In this document: positions 13,573-20,974 of the stretch, piece by piece | How the letters are laid out: the number at the start of each line of letters is the position of its first letter | Numbering within the stretch: position 1 is the first letter of the stretch | Assembly: GCA_021798855.1 (NCBI GenBank) | Contig: JAJZBP010000008.1 | Location: 1-20,974, forward strand | Direction: 5' to 3' | Origin: Bacillota bacterium | Lineage (GTDB): Bacteria > Bacillota > Sulfobacillia > JAJZIM01 > JAJZBP01 | Length of the DNA: 20,974 nt | Position numbers and translations under genes: made by a program | Notes under the pieces: model-generated | What the model saw: the letters and a program-made list of their open reading frames with translations, nothing else | Told to the model about the DNA's origin: nothing | Database searches by the model: none

Positions 13573-15083
13573 GCGCCACCGTTTCATCCGGCGCCGGCCT
13601 CCGCCCGGAACCGTTCACCCTGGTCATCTTCGGCGCCACCGGGGATCTGACCAACCGCAAACTCCTGCCCGCTCTATACCAACTCTTCGCCGCCGGGCGG
13701 CTACCGGAGGAGTTCACGGTGGTCGGCTTCTCCCGCCGTCCCGCCGAGGAGTTCCACGCCAAAGTCGGAGAAGCCCTGGCCGGCCACGCCCGCGACCCCG
13801 GTTTTGCGCGTTTTCGGGAGGGTTTTTTCTACACGCAGGGCGATTTTGAAGACGCGGACGCCTACCGGCGGCTGTCCGACCTCCTCGGGGAAACCGACCG
13901 CAAACGCGGAACCTGCGGCAACCGGCTTTATTACCTGGCCACGCCGCCGAGCGCCTATGAGGCAATCGTCGCGGCCCTGGGAAAAAGCGGCTTGGTCGGC
14001 CACCCCCGCCGTTCCACAGGTGGCGGCTGGACGCGGATCATCGTGGAAAAACCCTACGGCCATGACTTGGAAAGCGCCCGCGCCTTGACCCGGACCATCC
14101 AGGGAGTCTTCGCCGAAAATCAGGTTTACCGCATCGATCACTACCTGGGGAAGGAAACCGTTCAAAACCTGCTGGTCTTCCGCTTCGGCAACGGCATTTT
14201 CGAACCCCTGTGGAACCGCCAATTCATCGACTGCGTCCAGATCACCGTGGCCGAGAGCCTGGGGGTGGAAGGTCGGGGGGAATATTACGACCAGACCGGC
14301 GCCATCCGGGACATCGTCCAAAACCACCTCTTGCAGCTCCTGACCCTGGTGACCATGGAGCCGCCGGTGGCCTTTTCCGCCGAGGCGGTGCGCGGGGAAA
14401 AGGTCAAAGTGCTCAAGGCCATCCGTTCCTTAACCACCCAGGACACCCTGGAACGGACCATCCGCGGGCAATACCAATCCGGGGTCGTCGGGGGCAGGGC
14501 GGTGCCGGGCTACCGGGAGGAGCCGCGGGTCGCTCCCGGCTCGCGGACGGAAACTTTCGTCGCCCTCAAGCTGTTCGTGGACAACTGGCGCTGGTCCGGC
14601 GTGCCCTTTTACCTGTACACCGGCAAAAGGCTTCCCTCCCGGACCACCGACATCGCCATCTGGTTCCGCCGCGCCCCCCACCTCCTGTTCCGGGAGACCA
14701 ACATCAAAGAGGTTGAACCCAACCTGCTTCTGGTCAAAATCCAACCGGAGGAAGGCATCACCCTGCGCTTCGGCGCCAAGGTGCCCGGACCGGCGGTGCA
14801 GATCGAGACCGTGGACATGGACTTTTCCTACTCGACCTCCTTCCGGGTGCCCTCCCGCGACGCCTACGAGCGCCTCCTCCTGGACGCCATGCTGGGCGAG
14901 CAGACCCTCTTCACCCGCGAGGACGAGGTGGAGGAGGCCTGGCGGGTGGTCACCTCCATCCTCGAGGGTTGGCGGGCGTCGCCGCCCGACCCACTGCCCA
15001 CCTATCCCGCGGGGACCTGGGGGCCGGAGGAAGTGGATGCCCTCCTGAAGCGGGACGGGAGGCACTGGCACCATTGGGCCTGA
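13569..15083 (+). CDS. zwf: Glucose-6-phosphate 1-dehydrogenase
   Basis: 504-residue cytoplasmic enzyme converting glucose 6-phosphate to 6-phosphogluconolactone with NAD(P)+ reduction. The coenzyme motif FGATGDLTNRK is at 21-31, the EKPYGHDL block at 160-167, and the active-site signature RIDHYLGKE at 188-196 with the catalytic His and substrate Lys. The length is normal for the family. GTG at 13569 overlaps the gnd stop, so translation is coupled. Together with pgl and gnd it forms the complete oxidative branch of the pentose phosphate pathway. Nothing is unusual in the active site. Confidence 0.97.
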   Translation: MSATVSSGAGLRPEPFTLVIFGATGDLTNRKLLPALYQLFAAGRLPEEFTVVGFSRRPAEEFHAKVGEALAGHARDPGFARFREGFFYTQGDFEDADAYRRLSDLLGETDRKRGTCGNRLYYLATPPSAYEAIVAALGKSGLVGHPRRSTGGGWTRIIVEKPYGHDLESARALTRTIQGVFAENQVYRIDHYLGKETVQNLLVFRFGNGIFEPLWNRQFIDCVQITVAESLGVEGRGEYYDQTGAIRDIVQNHLLQLLTLVTMEPPVAFSAEAVRGEKVKVLKAIRSLTTQDTLERTIRGQYQSGVVGGRAVPGYREEPRVAPGSRTETFVALKLFVDNWRWSGVPFYLYTGKRLPSRTTDIAIWFRRAPHLLFRETNIKEVEPNLLLVKIQPEEGITLRFGAKVPGPAVQIETVDMDFSYSTSFRVPSRDAYERLLLDAMLGEQTLFTREDEVEEAWRVVTSILEGWRASPPDPLPTYPAGTWGPEEVDALLKRDGRHWHHWA

Positions 15084-15100
15084 ATTCATTTGTTTTGGGG

Positions 15101-15125
15101 TTCCCGCGCGCCCGGCGCGCGGGAA
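15101..15125 (+). other. zwf-pgl intercistronic hairpin
   Basis: Perfect 11-base stem TTCCCGCGCGC / GCGCGCGGGAA with a CCG loop, between the zwf stop and the pgl ribosome binding site. Only a short pyrimidine stretch (TCTTCC) follows, so it is more likely a processing or partial attenuation element than a full terminator. Confidence 0.55.
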
Positions 15126-15147
15126 TCTTCCGGAGGTGGCTCCCGGC

Positions 15148-15900
15148 GTGACCCTTTCACCCACACCCGAAATTCTGGTCTTCTCCGATCAAGAGGAGCT
15201 GTCCCGGCAGGCGGCCGAAGCGGTGGTCTGCACCCTGTTGGCGGCCCGGGAGCGCCCCCGGTTGAGTTTGGCTTTGTCCGGCGGGAACACCCCCCTCGGG
15301 CTTTACCGCCGTCTGGCCGCCCCGCCCCTGAGGGACGCCGTTCCCTGGGACCGCCTGGAGGTCTTTTGGAGCGACGAACGAGCCGTGCCCCCGGACCATC
15401 CCGAAAGCAACTTCCGCTTGGCCCGGGAATCTCTTTTGGACCACGTTCCCCTGACTCCGGCCCAAATTCACCGCCCGCCGGTCGACGGCGCCGCGTTGAA
15501 GGCCGTTGCGATCCGTTATGCCGCGGAAATCCGGCGGGTGTTGGGAGGCAAAACGCCCCGCTTCGACCTCATCCTCCTCGGCCTGGGAGCCGACGGCCAC
15601 ACCGCCTCCCTCTTTCCCGGTTCTCCGGCCCTGGCCGCGGCGGATCCGGTGGCCGCCGTGGAGGCTCCAGCCGTCGGTGGCCTTCCCCGCCTCACTTTCA
15701 CTCCCGTCCTGCTCAACGCCGCCCATTCCGTCTTTTTCCTGGCCGCCGGACCGGGCAAGGCTCCCGCCGTCCGGTTGGCGCTGCAGAGCCGAGCCGCCCC
15801 CACCACCTGCCCGGCCCGGATCGTGGCCCCGGAAGACGGCAGGGTCCGCTGGTTCCTGGATGGTGATGCCGCCGCCCTGCTGAAGCCTCCGTCTGAGTAG
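15148..15900 (+). CDS. pgl: 6-phosphogluconolactonase (DevB type)
   Basis: 250-residue hydrolase opening 6-phosphogluconolactone to 6-phosphogluconate. Signature blocks: ALSGGNTPLGLY near the N-terminus, FWSDERAVPPDHPESNF, and LGLGADGHTASLFPGSPAL, which carries the catalytic Asp and His. GTG at 15148 lies 11 bases after GGAGG; the GTG at 15136 overlaps that element and is rejected. It is the third gene of the gnd-zwf-pgl unit. It ends five bases before the convergent toxin gene, with no terminator between them. Confidence 0.95.
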   Translation: MTLSPTPEILVFSDQEELSRQAAEAVVCTLLAARERPRLSLALSGGNTPLGLYRRLAAPPLRDAVPWDRLEVFWSDERAVPPDHPESNFRLARESLLDHVPLTPAQIHRPPVDGAALKAVAIRYAAEIRRVLGGKTPRFDLILLGLGADGHTASLFPGSPALAAADPVAAVEAPAVGGLPRLTFTPVLLNAAHSVFFLAAGPGKAPAVRLALQSRAAPTTCPARIVAPEDGRVRWFLDGDAAALLKPPSE

Positions 15901-15905
15901 GCCGC

Positions 15906-16319
15906 CTAATAATTCGACAGGTTCAAGAATTTAATTCCATCCACAACCGCAAAACCCTGATCCGCCGTTAAAATAGCCCCCACCCCAGCCAGTTTCATCA
16001 CTCCCAAATGAACACAATCCCGCGGAGACAGCGCAGCATAACGTTCCGCCAAGGAACGGGCAAGCTTCATTTCGGCCATTGTGACCGGCAAGACGAAATC
16101 CCGCATCAAATCAGCAAAATAGTCAAAAACCTTGAAGGCCATATCTCTCCGGCCAACTGCACCATACCGATGAAGGATCTCTTGAAGAACCTCCGTATCG
16201 GTCACCGCCTCCATTGAACCGGAGGCTACCGCCGTCAAGACCGCATTGGCTGGTTTGCGCAAAGGGTGTTCTCCTCCCGCCATGTACATCGGCACGTTCG
16301 TATCAATGAACACCCTCAA
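15906..16319 (-). CDS. PIN-domain ribonuclease toxin (VapC-like)
   Basis: 137-residue PIN domain. The acidic metal site is visible: Asp6 in FIDTN, Glu43 or Glu47 in TDTEVLQEIL, Asp101 in SPRDCVHL and Asp120 in TADQGF. VapC-type toxins cleave tRNA or rRNA and are neutralised by the co-transcribed antitoxin. TTG at 16319 overlaps the antitoxin stop as TTGA, with GAAGG seven bases upstream. All catalytic acids are present, so the toxin looks intact. It converges with pgl across five bases. The target RNA cannot be predicted. Confidence 0.88.
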   Translation of the reverse strand: MRVFIDTNVPMYMAGGEHPLRKPANAVLTAVASGSMEAVTDTEVLQEILHRYGAVGRRDMAFKVFDYFADLMRDFVLPVTMAEMKLARSLAERYAALSPRDCVHLGVMKLAGVGAILTADQGFAVVDGIKFLNLSNY

Positions 16320-16615
16320 TCTTTAGCCTTCCCCTCCCCTCCTTCTTCTTTTGACACCAGCGTTTCAATTCCGAGGTCGCTGAGATATCCCTGTTCGATC
16401 TCCCGCTTCATTTGCTCCCAGTCCGCCACCGGAGCATTCAATAACGCCAATTTCCGCACGGCTTCAATCCTTTGAGTTCGGAGGTTTCCATACTTCTCCT
16501 CCACGGCCTCACGCACCAGCCTCCCCATGGAAACCCCACGCTGCGTCGCTTCCTTGTGCAAGATCTCATAATGAACGGGAGAAAGCCGCACTTCCAGTCG
16601 CTCAGTTTTTTTCAA
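16316..16615 (-). CDS. Ribbon-helix-helix antitoxin of the PIN toxin
   Basis: 99-residue protein starting at TTG 16615. The N-terminal RHH/CopG fold is visible: strand RLEVRLSP, then helices HYEILHKEATQRG and SMGRLVREAVEEKYG. The C-terminal part (QRIEAVRKLALL to LGIETLVSKEE) should wrap the toxin. An open frame continues upstream to 16756 and beyond, but that part is a decayed second copy (see 16616-16810), so TTG 16615, which matches the true N-terminus of the RHH fold, is preferred. A run of nine G just upstream serves as or disturbs the ribosome binding site. The protein probably represses its own promoter at 16849-16877. Confidence 0.82.
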   Translation of the reverse strand: MKKTERLEVRLSPVHYEILHKEATQRGVSMGRLVREAVEEKYGNLRTQRIEAVRKLALLNAPVADWEQMKREIEQGYLSDLGIETLVSKEEGGEGKAKD

Positions 16616-16810
16616 GCCCTTCGCCCCCCCCCGTTCCCCTCCGTCTGGGAGCAGCGTCTCCACCCCCGGGCCGCCGAGATGTCCTTGTTCCTGTTCCATC
16701 TGATCCCACCCCCCCGCCGCCGCATCGATGGACATCAATTTCCGCAATGCCTCCATCCGTTGCGCTCGGAGGTGGTCGTTATCCGGCCGCTCCCTTTTTT
16801 TCAGGGTGCA
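16616..16810 (-). pseudogene. Internally deleted second copy of the antitoxin gene
   Basis: In frame with the antitoxin, translation from CTG 16804 gives LKKRERP, matching the antitoxin start LKKTERL. It then jumps to DHLRAQRMEALRKL and WDQMEQEQGHLGGPGVETLL, matching NLRTQRIEAVRKL and WEQMKREIEQGYLSDLGIETLV. The whole RHH core (about 36 codons) is missing. A good site GGGGAGG precedes the CTG. It is thus a remnant of a tandem antitoxin duplication; the frame is still open, so a fused long antitoxin could be made. Confidence 0.7.
16624..16632. repeat. Nine-base homopolymer (C9/G9) before the antitoxin start
   Basis: G9 on the antitoxin strand, nine bases upstream of the TTG. Length change would shift the upstream remnant out of frame and alter the ribosome binding site. 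Confidence 0.8.
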
Positions 16811-16826
16811 CCTCCCCCCTCGAACT

Positions 16827-16845
16827 TACGTAACATATATCCGTA
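16827..16845. promoter_or_regulatory. Probable antitoxin operator
   Basis: Imperfect dyad with outer arms TACG...CGTA and an AT-rich centre, located just downstream of the -10 box of the toxin-antitoxin promoter, where an RHH repressor would block transcription. Arms match only partly. Confidence 0.45.
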
Positions 16846-16848
16846 CAA

Positions 16849-16877
16849 ATGATATTCGCGAAACCGGATCCTGTCAA
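16849..16877 (-). promoter_or_regulatory. Sigma-A promoter of the toxin-antitoxin unit
   Basis: TTGACA at 16877-16872, spacer of exactly 17 bases, TATCAT at 16854-16849; perfect -35 and one mismatch in -10. It gives the toxin-antitoxin unit independent transcription from the prfC-ppi unit, whose terminator ends at 16901. Confidence 0.85.
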
Positions 16878-16900
16878 GTCGCTTCGAGGTATTTGGCAGC

Positions 16901-16928
16901 AAAAAGCCGGGGGCCAACCCCCGGCTTT
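16901..16928 (-). terminator. Rho-independent terminator of the prfC-ppi unit
   Basis: Stem AAAGCCGGGGG / CCCCCGGCTTT (11 pairs) with a 4-base loop, directly after the cyclophilin stop; on the minus strand it runs into TTTTT. The symmetric A/T flanks could also work on the other strand. Confidence 0.88.
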
Positions 16929-16935
16929 GGTCGCG

Positions 16936-17388
16936 TTACCCGTTCCAGACACTTGCGCCGGTTTCATCTTCGAACTTGACGGAGAGCATCTTGTCGCCCT
17001 GTTTGATGCTGTCCACCACATCCAGGCCTTTGGTCACCTGGCCGAACACCGTGTGTTTGCCGTCCAGGTGGGGTTGGGGCGCGTGGCAGATGAAGAATTG
17101 GCTGCCGCCCGTGTTGCGGCCCCGGTGGGCCATGGAGAGGGAGCCGCGCAGGTGGCGGTGGGGATTCCGATCGACCTCGCAGGGAATGGTGTATCCCGAA
17201 CCGCCGGTGCCGTTACCCTGGGGGCATCCCCCCTGAATCATAAAATCCGGAATGACCCGGTGGAAGGTCAGCCCGTCGTAAAAGCCCTCCTCCGCCAACT
17301 TGCGGAAATTGGCCACGGTGCCGGGAGCTTCTTTGGGGAACATCTCCAAGGTAATGGTGCCACGCTCGGTTTCAATGACGGTCTTCAA
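16936..17388 (-). CDS. Cyclophilin-type peptidyl-prolyl cis-trans isomerase
   Basis: 150-residue cytoplasmic cyclophilin, without signal peptide. Catalytic blocks: FHRVIPDFMIQGGCPQGNGTGG with the active-site Arg, then SMAHRGRNTGGSQFFI and HLDGKHTVFGQV. The start is TTG 17388, overlapping the prfC stop as TTGA and eight bases after GGAG, so it is coupled to RF3 translation. The longer frame to 17541 is the shadow of prfC. Length and residues are typical of bacterial PpiB. The terminator follows at once. Confidence 0.93.
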   Translation of the reverse strand: MKTVIETERGTITLEMFPKEAPGTVANFRKLAEEGFYDGLTFHRVIPDFMIQGGCPQGNGTGGSGYTIPCEVDRNPHRHLRGSLSMAHRGRNTGGSQFFICHAPQPHLDGKHTVFGQVTKGLDVVDSIKQGDKMLSVKFEDETGASVWNG

Positions 17389-19022
17389 CCGGACAACTCC
17401 TTTTTCTCTGCACCAATTATATGTCGGAAACGGGCCGCCACGTCCAGCAGGGTGACTTCCGGATGCTGTTCCCCGTAACGTTTGGCTTCCCATTCGTTGC
17501 GAAACAAAAGCACCCTTTCCCCCTCCCGGTCGGCCAGCCACAGCGGCCCGTAAGCTCCCCGGGCCAGTTCCTCCAGCGCGTCCTCCTCACCCCGGACCCA
17601 ACGGGCCAACCGGTACTCCAACGGTTCCAGGGCGGTTTCCACATTGTATTCCGCCTTCAGCCGGAACTGGACCACGTCGAACTGCAAACGTCCCACCGCC
17701 GCCAGGACCGGCTCGCGGCGGGCGACCTGGGGTCGGTGCAGCACCTGGATGGCCCCTTCCTCCTCCAACTGGTCGAGTCCCTTGCGGAAGTTTTTGAACC
17801 GGGCCACGTCCTGATTGCGCAAAACGGCGAAATGCTCCGGAGGGAACCTGGGGATCTCGTCGTAATGGATCGCCGGACCGGTGCAGAGGGTGTCCCCCAC
17901 CACAAACTGACCGGGGTTGGGCAGGCCGACGATGTCCCCCGGATAAGCGCAATCGATGGTTTCCCGCTCCTGGCCGAAAAGGCGGGAGGCCCGATCCAGG
18001 CGGAGCGGCTTGCCGGTGCGCACGTGCAACGCGGTCATCCCCCGGTCCAGGCACCCGGAACAGACCCGCAAAAAGGCAACGCTGTCGCGGTGTTTGGGAT
18101 CCATGTTCGACTGCACCTTGAAGACGAAACCGGAAAAATGTTCCGAATCCGGCGCGACGGTTCGTCCTCCGGCCGGACGGGAACGGGGCGGCGGAGCCAA
18201 CTCCACGAAGCGGCGCAGGAACGGTTCCACGCCGAAGTTGGTCAGGGCGCTGCCGAAAAACACCGGCACCAGCCGCCCCTGGAGGAATTGCCCCGGGTCG
18301 AAGACCTCGCCCGCCCCTTCGAGCAGTTCCAACTCCTCCCGCAGGGCACCCCGCTCGGCCTCGTCCGGAAAGGCCGCAACGAAACCGGCCTCCCCAAGGG
18401 AGTAACTATTGGCGGTTCCGGCGCTTTGCCCGTGGTCGGTCCGGTCGAAACGGTGGGCCATCCGCCGTTCCCGGTCGAAAATGCCCCGGAACCGGTCCCC
18501 TTCGCCGATGGGCCAGTTGATCGCCACCGCCCGGACGCCGAGCACCTCCTCGATCTCTCCCAACAGGGCGAGAGGCTCCCGGCCCGGGCGATCCATTTTG
18601 TTGATGAACGCAAAAGTCGGGATGCCTCGCATCCGGCAAACCTGGAACAGCTTCCGGGTCTGGGATTCGATGCCCTTGGCTCGGTCCAGCACCATGACCG
18701 CGCTGTCCACCGCCGCCAGCGTCCGGAAGGTGTCCTCGCTGAAATCCTCGTGCCCCGGCGTATCCAGGAGATTCAACCGGCGGTTTTCGTACTCAAACTC
18801 CAAGACGGTTGACGTGATCGAAATTCCCCGCTGTCGCTCCAGTTCCATCCAATCGGAGGTGACCGCCGCTTGCTTTTTTTTCCCCCTGACCGACCCGGCC
18901 AATTGGATGGCTCCGGCATAGAGCAGCAATTTCTCGGTCAGGGTGGTCTTGCCCGCGTCGGGGTGGGAAATGATGGCGAAGGTTCGGCGCCGGGTCGTTT
19001 CTCGGTATTCTTCCGGGGTCAT
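17385..19022 (-). CDS. prfC: Peptide chain release factor 3
   Basis: 545-residue translational GTPase that recycles RF1/RF2 from the ribosome after termination. G1 SHPDAGKTT is at 19-27, G3 DTPGHEDF at 87-94 and G4 NKMD at 141-144, with KKKQAAVTSDWMELERQRGISIT as switch I. The C-terminal domain II/III blocks match PrfC rather than EF-G or BipA. ATG at 19022 has GGGAG seven bases upstream. It follows the KdpD-like gene by 36 bases and may share its transcript. About 15 residues longer than the usual length; otherwise ordinary. Confidence 0.95.
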   Translation of the reverse strand: MTPEEYRETTRRRTFAIISHPDAGKTTLTEKLLLYAGAIQLAGSVRGKKKQAAVTSDWMELERQRGISITSTVLEFEYENRRLNLLDTPGHEDFSEDTFRTLAAVDSAVMVLDRAKGIESQTRKLFQVCRMRGIPTFAFINKMDRPGREPLALLGEIEEVLGVRAVAINWPIGEGDRFRGIFDRERRMAHRFDRTDHGQSAGTANSYSLGEAGFVAAFPDEAERGALREELELLEGAGEVFDPGQFLQGRLVPVFFGSALTNFGVEPFLRRFVELAPPPRSRPAGGRTVAPDSEHFSGFVFKVQSNMDPKHRDSVAFLRVCSGCLDRGMTALHVRTGKPLRLDRASRLFGQERETIDCAYPGDIVGLPNPGQFVVGDTLCTGPAIHYDEIPRFPPEHFAVLRNQDVARFKNFRKGLDQLEEEGAIQVLHRPQVARREPVLAAVGRLQFDVVQFRLKAEYNVETALEPLEYRLARWVRGEEDALEELARGAYGPLWLADREGERVLLFRNEWEAKRYGEQHPEVTLLDVAARFRHIIGAEKKELSG

Positions 19023-19058
19023 TTGTCAACTCCCATCGTTCGGTTTGCGCACGGCGGC

Positions 19059-20974
19059 TCAGCCCGGGCCGGGGACCGCCCGCGAACTGGAAACAACATA
19101 CAGGTCGACGTACTCCGTACTCTCCAAAACATAGTCCACCGGATTCTTCTTCAGTTTTTCCATCCAGGTTTTCCCCTGGAAGGGCTGGCCGATCACGATC
19201 TGGGTGATTTGCAGTTCCCCGGAAACCCGAGCGATGACCTGGCCCACCCCTTTGTCTCCGCCGGCCCGGCGCAGGAGAAAAACGGCGTTGAATTGTTCAC
19301 TCAGGCGGCGCACTCGCTCCAGATCCCGTTTTTCCACGTCGGTCATCACGCTGTCCTCGACCACCACCAGGACGTAAAGCACCGCTGCGTTGTACCGATC
19401 CGCGATCCGCCAACCGCGCCGGATCAATTTTTCCGAGTGGGGCCGGGAGTTGACGCAGACCATGACCCGTTCCACGGCCGTCGTGATCGTGCAGGCCGCC
19501 CCGTTCTCCTCCAAACGTTCCTGGTCCAGCCGCTGGTCCACGTCGTCGGCCACCTCCAGGAGGGCCATCTCCCGCAGGGCCGCCAGGTTGCCCAAACGGA
19601 AGAAGTGATTCAGTGCTCTCTCCACTTTCTCGGGGGCGTAGATCTCCCCCTCCAGGAGCCGCTGTTGCAGGGTTTCGGGGGTAACGTCGATCAGTTTGAC
19701 CTCCTGGGCCAGGTCCATGAACCAATCGGGAACCCTTTCCCGCACCTTCACTCCGGTGATGTGCTCCACCTTGTCGTGCAGGCTTTCCAGGTGCTGGACG
19801 TTCATGGTTGCCACCACGTCGATCCCTTTGGACAGGATGTATTGCACGTCCTGATAACGCTTTTCCCGCTCGCTGCCCGGCACGTTTGAATGGGCGAGCT
19901 CGTCGACCAGGACAATCGTGGGCCGGCGGGCCACGACCCCCTCCGCGTCCAATTCCTCGTAGGGACGACCCTCGAAATTGAGTTGGCGCCGCGGCAACAC
20001 TTCCAGACCACCGATTTGGGCCGCGGTCTCCGGACGCCCGTGGGTCTCGATGCAACCGGCGACCACATCCACGCCCTCCCGGCGCCAATCGTTGGCGTCC
20101 CGCAGCATCTTGTAGGTCTTGCCCACTCCCGGAGCCGCGCCCACGTAAATCGTCAACTTGCCGGTGGGCAACGGCCGGTCCGGCACCCTGTCCGGCGATA
20201 CCGTTTTGGCTTCGGCGGTCTGATGTTCCTTCCAACCGACGATGCGCAGATCGATGTACCGCAAATTGTGCAAAAGATATTGGGCCGGACGCTTTTGCCA
20301 TAGCGCCCACCGCCCGGCCTTGCGCGGTTGCCCGATCAGGATCTGGGTGGCGCCGAGCCGCTCGGCGGTTTGAATGATCACCTCCCCCAGTTGCCGTTCG
20401 CCTCTTTGTTCCAGCACCAGTTCCGCCTCGTTCTCTCGGGCCAGCGTGCGCAGCTTTTCGATCCGCTCTTGGAGCTTCGACGGCAGATCCGGCTCCGGCT
20501 GTTCCAGGATCGTGAGCACCCAAAAGTCGGCTTTCATCCGATCCGCCATCTGCTTTCCCTTGAAGATCAGCTTTTCGGCCCTTGCGAAGTAGTTGGCGCA
20601 GACCAACACCGTTTCTCTGGCCCCCACCGGCCCGGGAATCTTGCTCCGGTCGAAGGACCGCTGCAGCCGTTCGTCCACATCTTCGGCCACCTCCCGCAGG
20701 GCCAGTTCCCGCAGGGCGGAGAGGTTTGACTTGCGGAAATAGTGGTTCAGTGCTTGGGCGATCTGGCTGGGTGGGTAGATGCTTCCGTCCAACAGCCTTT
20801 GGCGCAGGGTTTCCGGCGTGACGTCGATGACTTCGACTTCGTCGGCCCTTTTCACGAAGGAGAGGGGAATGGTCTCCCGCACCTTGACTCCGGTGATTCC
20901 CTCGGCTTCCTCATGCACCCCTTCGATGTGCTGCACGTTGACCGCCGTCAGGACATCCAGGCCGTGGTCCAACA
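19059..20974 (-). CDS. Tandem KdpD-sensor/USP protein without histidine kinase (5' partial)
   Basis: At least 638 residues, N-terminus beyond the right edge. Counting from the visible edge: residues 1-105 are the end of a first KdpD N-terminal domain (NVQHIE, VIDVTPETLRQRL); 118-245 a first universal-stress (USP) domain; 270-485 a complete second KdpD domain with Walker A GAAPGVGKT (278-286) and VDELAHSN (356-363); 500-626 a second USP domain. The gene then stops, without DUF4118 helices, HisKA or ATPase domains of true KdpD. In KdpD this part senses potassium and, in staphylococcal KdpD, the USP domain binds c-di-AMP. Here it may be a free c-di-AMP or potassium-status sensor acting on an unknown partner. 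Confidence 0.9.
   Translation of the reverse strand, partial: LDHGLDVLTAVNVQHIEGVHEEAEGITGVKVRETIPLSFVKRADEVEVIDVTPETLRQRLLDGSIYPPSQIAQALNHYFRKSNLSALRELALREVAEDVDERLQRSFDRSKIPGPVGARETVLVCANYFARAEKLIFKGKQMADRMKADFWVLTILEQPEPDLPSKLQERIEKLRTLARENEAELVLEQRGERQLGEVIIQTAERLGATQILIGQPRKAGRWALWQKRPAQYLLHNLRYIDLRIVGWKEHQTAEAKTVSPDRVPDRPLPTGKLTIYVGAAPGVGKTYKMLRDANDWRREGVDVVAGCIETHGRPETAAQIGGLEVLPRRQLNFEGRPYEELDAEGVVARRPTIVLVDELAHSNVPGSEREKRYQDVQYILSKGIDVVATMNVQHLESLHDKVEHITGVKVRERVPDWFMDLAQEVKLIDVTPETLQQRLLEGEIYAPEKVERALNHFFRLGNLAALREMALLEVADDVDQRLDQERLEENGAACTITTAVERVMVCVNSRPHSEKLIRRGWRIADRYNAAVLYVLVVVEDSVMTDVEKRDLERVRRLSEQFNAVFLLRRAGGDKGVGQVIARVSGELQITQIVIGQPFQGKTWMEKLKKNPVDYVLESTEYVDLYVVSSSRAVPGPG

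Noticed and set aside
17421..18812. 463-residue plus-strand frame opposite prfC
   Set aside because: Antisense shadow of a gene with clear GTPase motifs; no ribosome binding site or recognisable fold.
1..20974. CRISPR array, tRNA, rRNA or insertion sequence
   Set aside because: No spaced direct repeats, cloverleaf-like segments, rRNA-like blocks, transposase motifs or terminal inverted repeats were noticed.

Overview
The window reads like a chromosomal segment from an aerobic, fairly high-GC Gram-positive bacterium of the Bacillota. Evidence: strong AAAGGAGG-type ribosome binding sites, frequent GTG and TTG starts, sigma-A style promoters, a DUF420 (CtaM/YozB-like) protein, and membrane-anchored rather than soluble cytochromes c. 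Genus cannot be fixed from the sequence alone.

Bases 1-11855 (all minus strand, read right to left) form one long respiratory locus of 23 tightly packed genes. A good sigma-A promoter with an AT-rich upstream tract lies at 11850-11878. The recognisable core is a C-type (cbb3-like) heme-copper oxidase: a complete CcoN with all metal ligands and a CcoO-like membrane cytochrome c. Around it are three further monoheme membrane cytochromes c, a CcoS-like peptide, a DUF420 assembly-type protein, a free-standing copy of only the C-terminal third of oxidase subunit I, two paralogous thioredoxin-fold lipoproteins without redox cysteines, a seven-repeat YCF48-like beta-propeller lipoprotein, and a series of small membrane proteins of 28-100 residues. 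No canonical di-heme CcoP is visible. The series ends in an ABC ATPase that runs off the left edge. A separate 41-residue membrane peptide gene (12140-12265) precedes the locus.

Bases 12640-15900 (plus strand) carry the oxidative pentose phosphate branch as gnd (short type), zwf and pgl, with a GTGA overlap between gnd and zwf and a strong hairpin between zwf and pgl.

Bases 15906-16877 (minus) hold a self-contained toxin-antitoxin unit with a ribbon-helix-helix antitoxin, a PIN-domain toxin, and its own TTGACA-N17-TATCAT promoter. Directly upstream of the antitoxin is an internally deleted second copy of the antitoxin gene.

Bases 16901-19022 (minus) carry prfC (release factor 3) overlapping a cyclophilin gene that ends at a clear terminator. 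Bases 19059-20974 (minus, truncated at the right edge) encode an unusual protein with two tandem KdpD-sensor plus universal-stress modules and no histidine kinase.

The most promising candidates for something undescribed are the complex oxidase locus, especially the stand-alone oxidase-subunit-I fragment and the methionine-free cytochrome c, and the tandem KdpD-USP protein.
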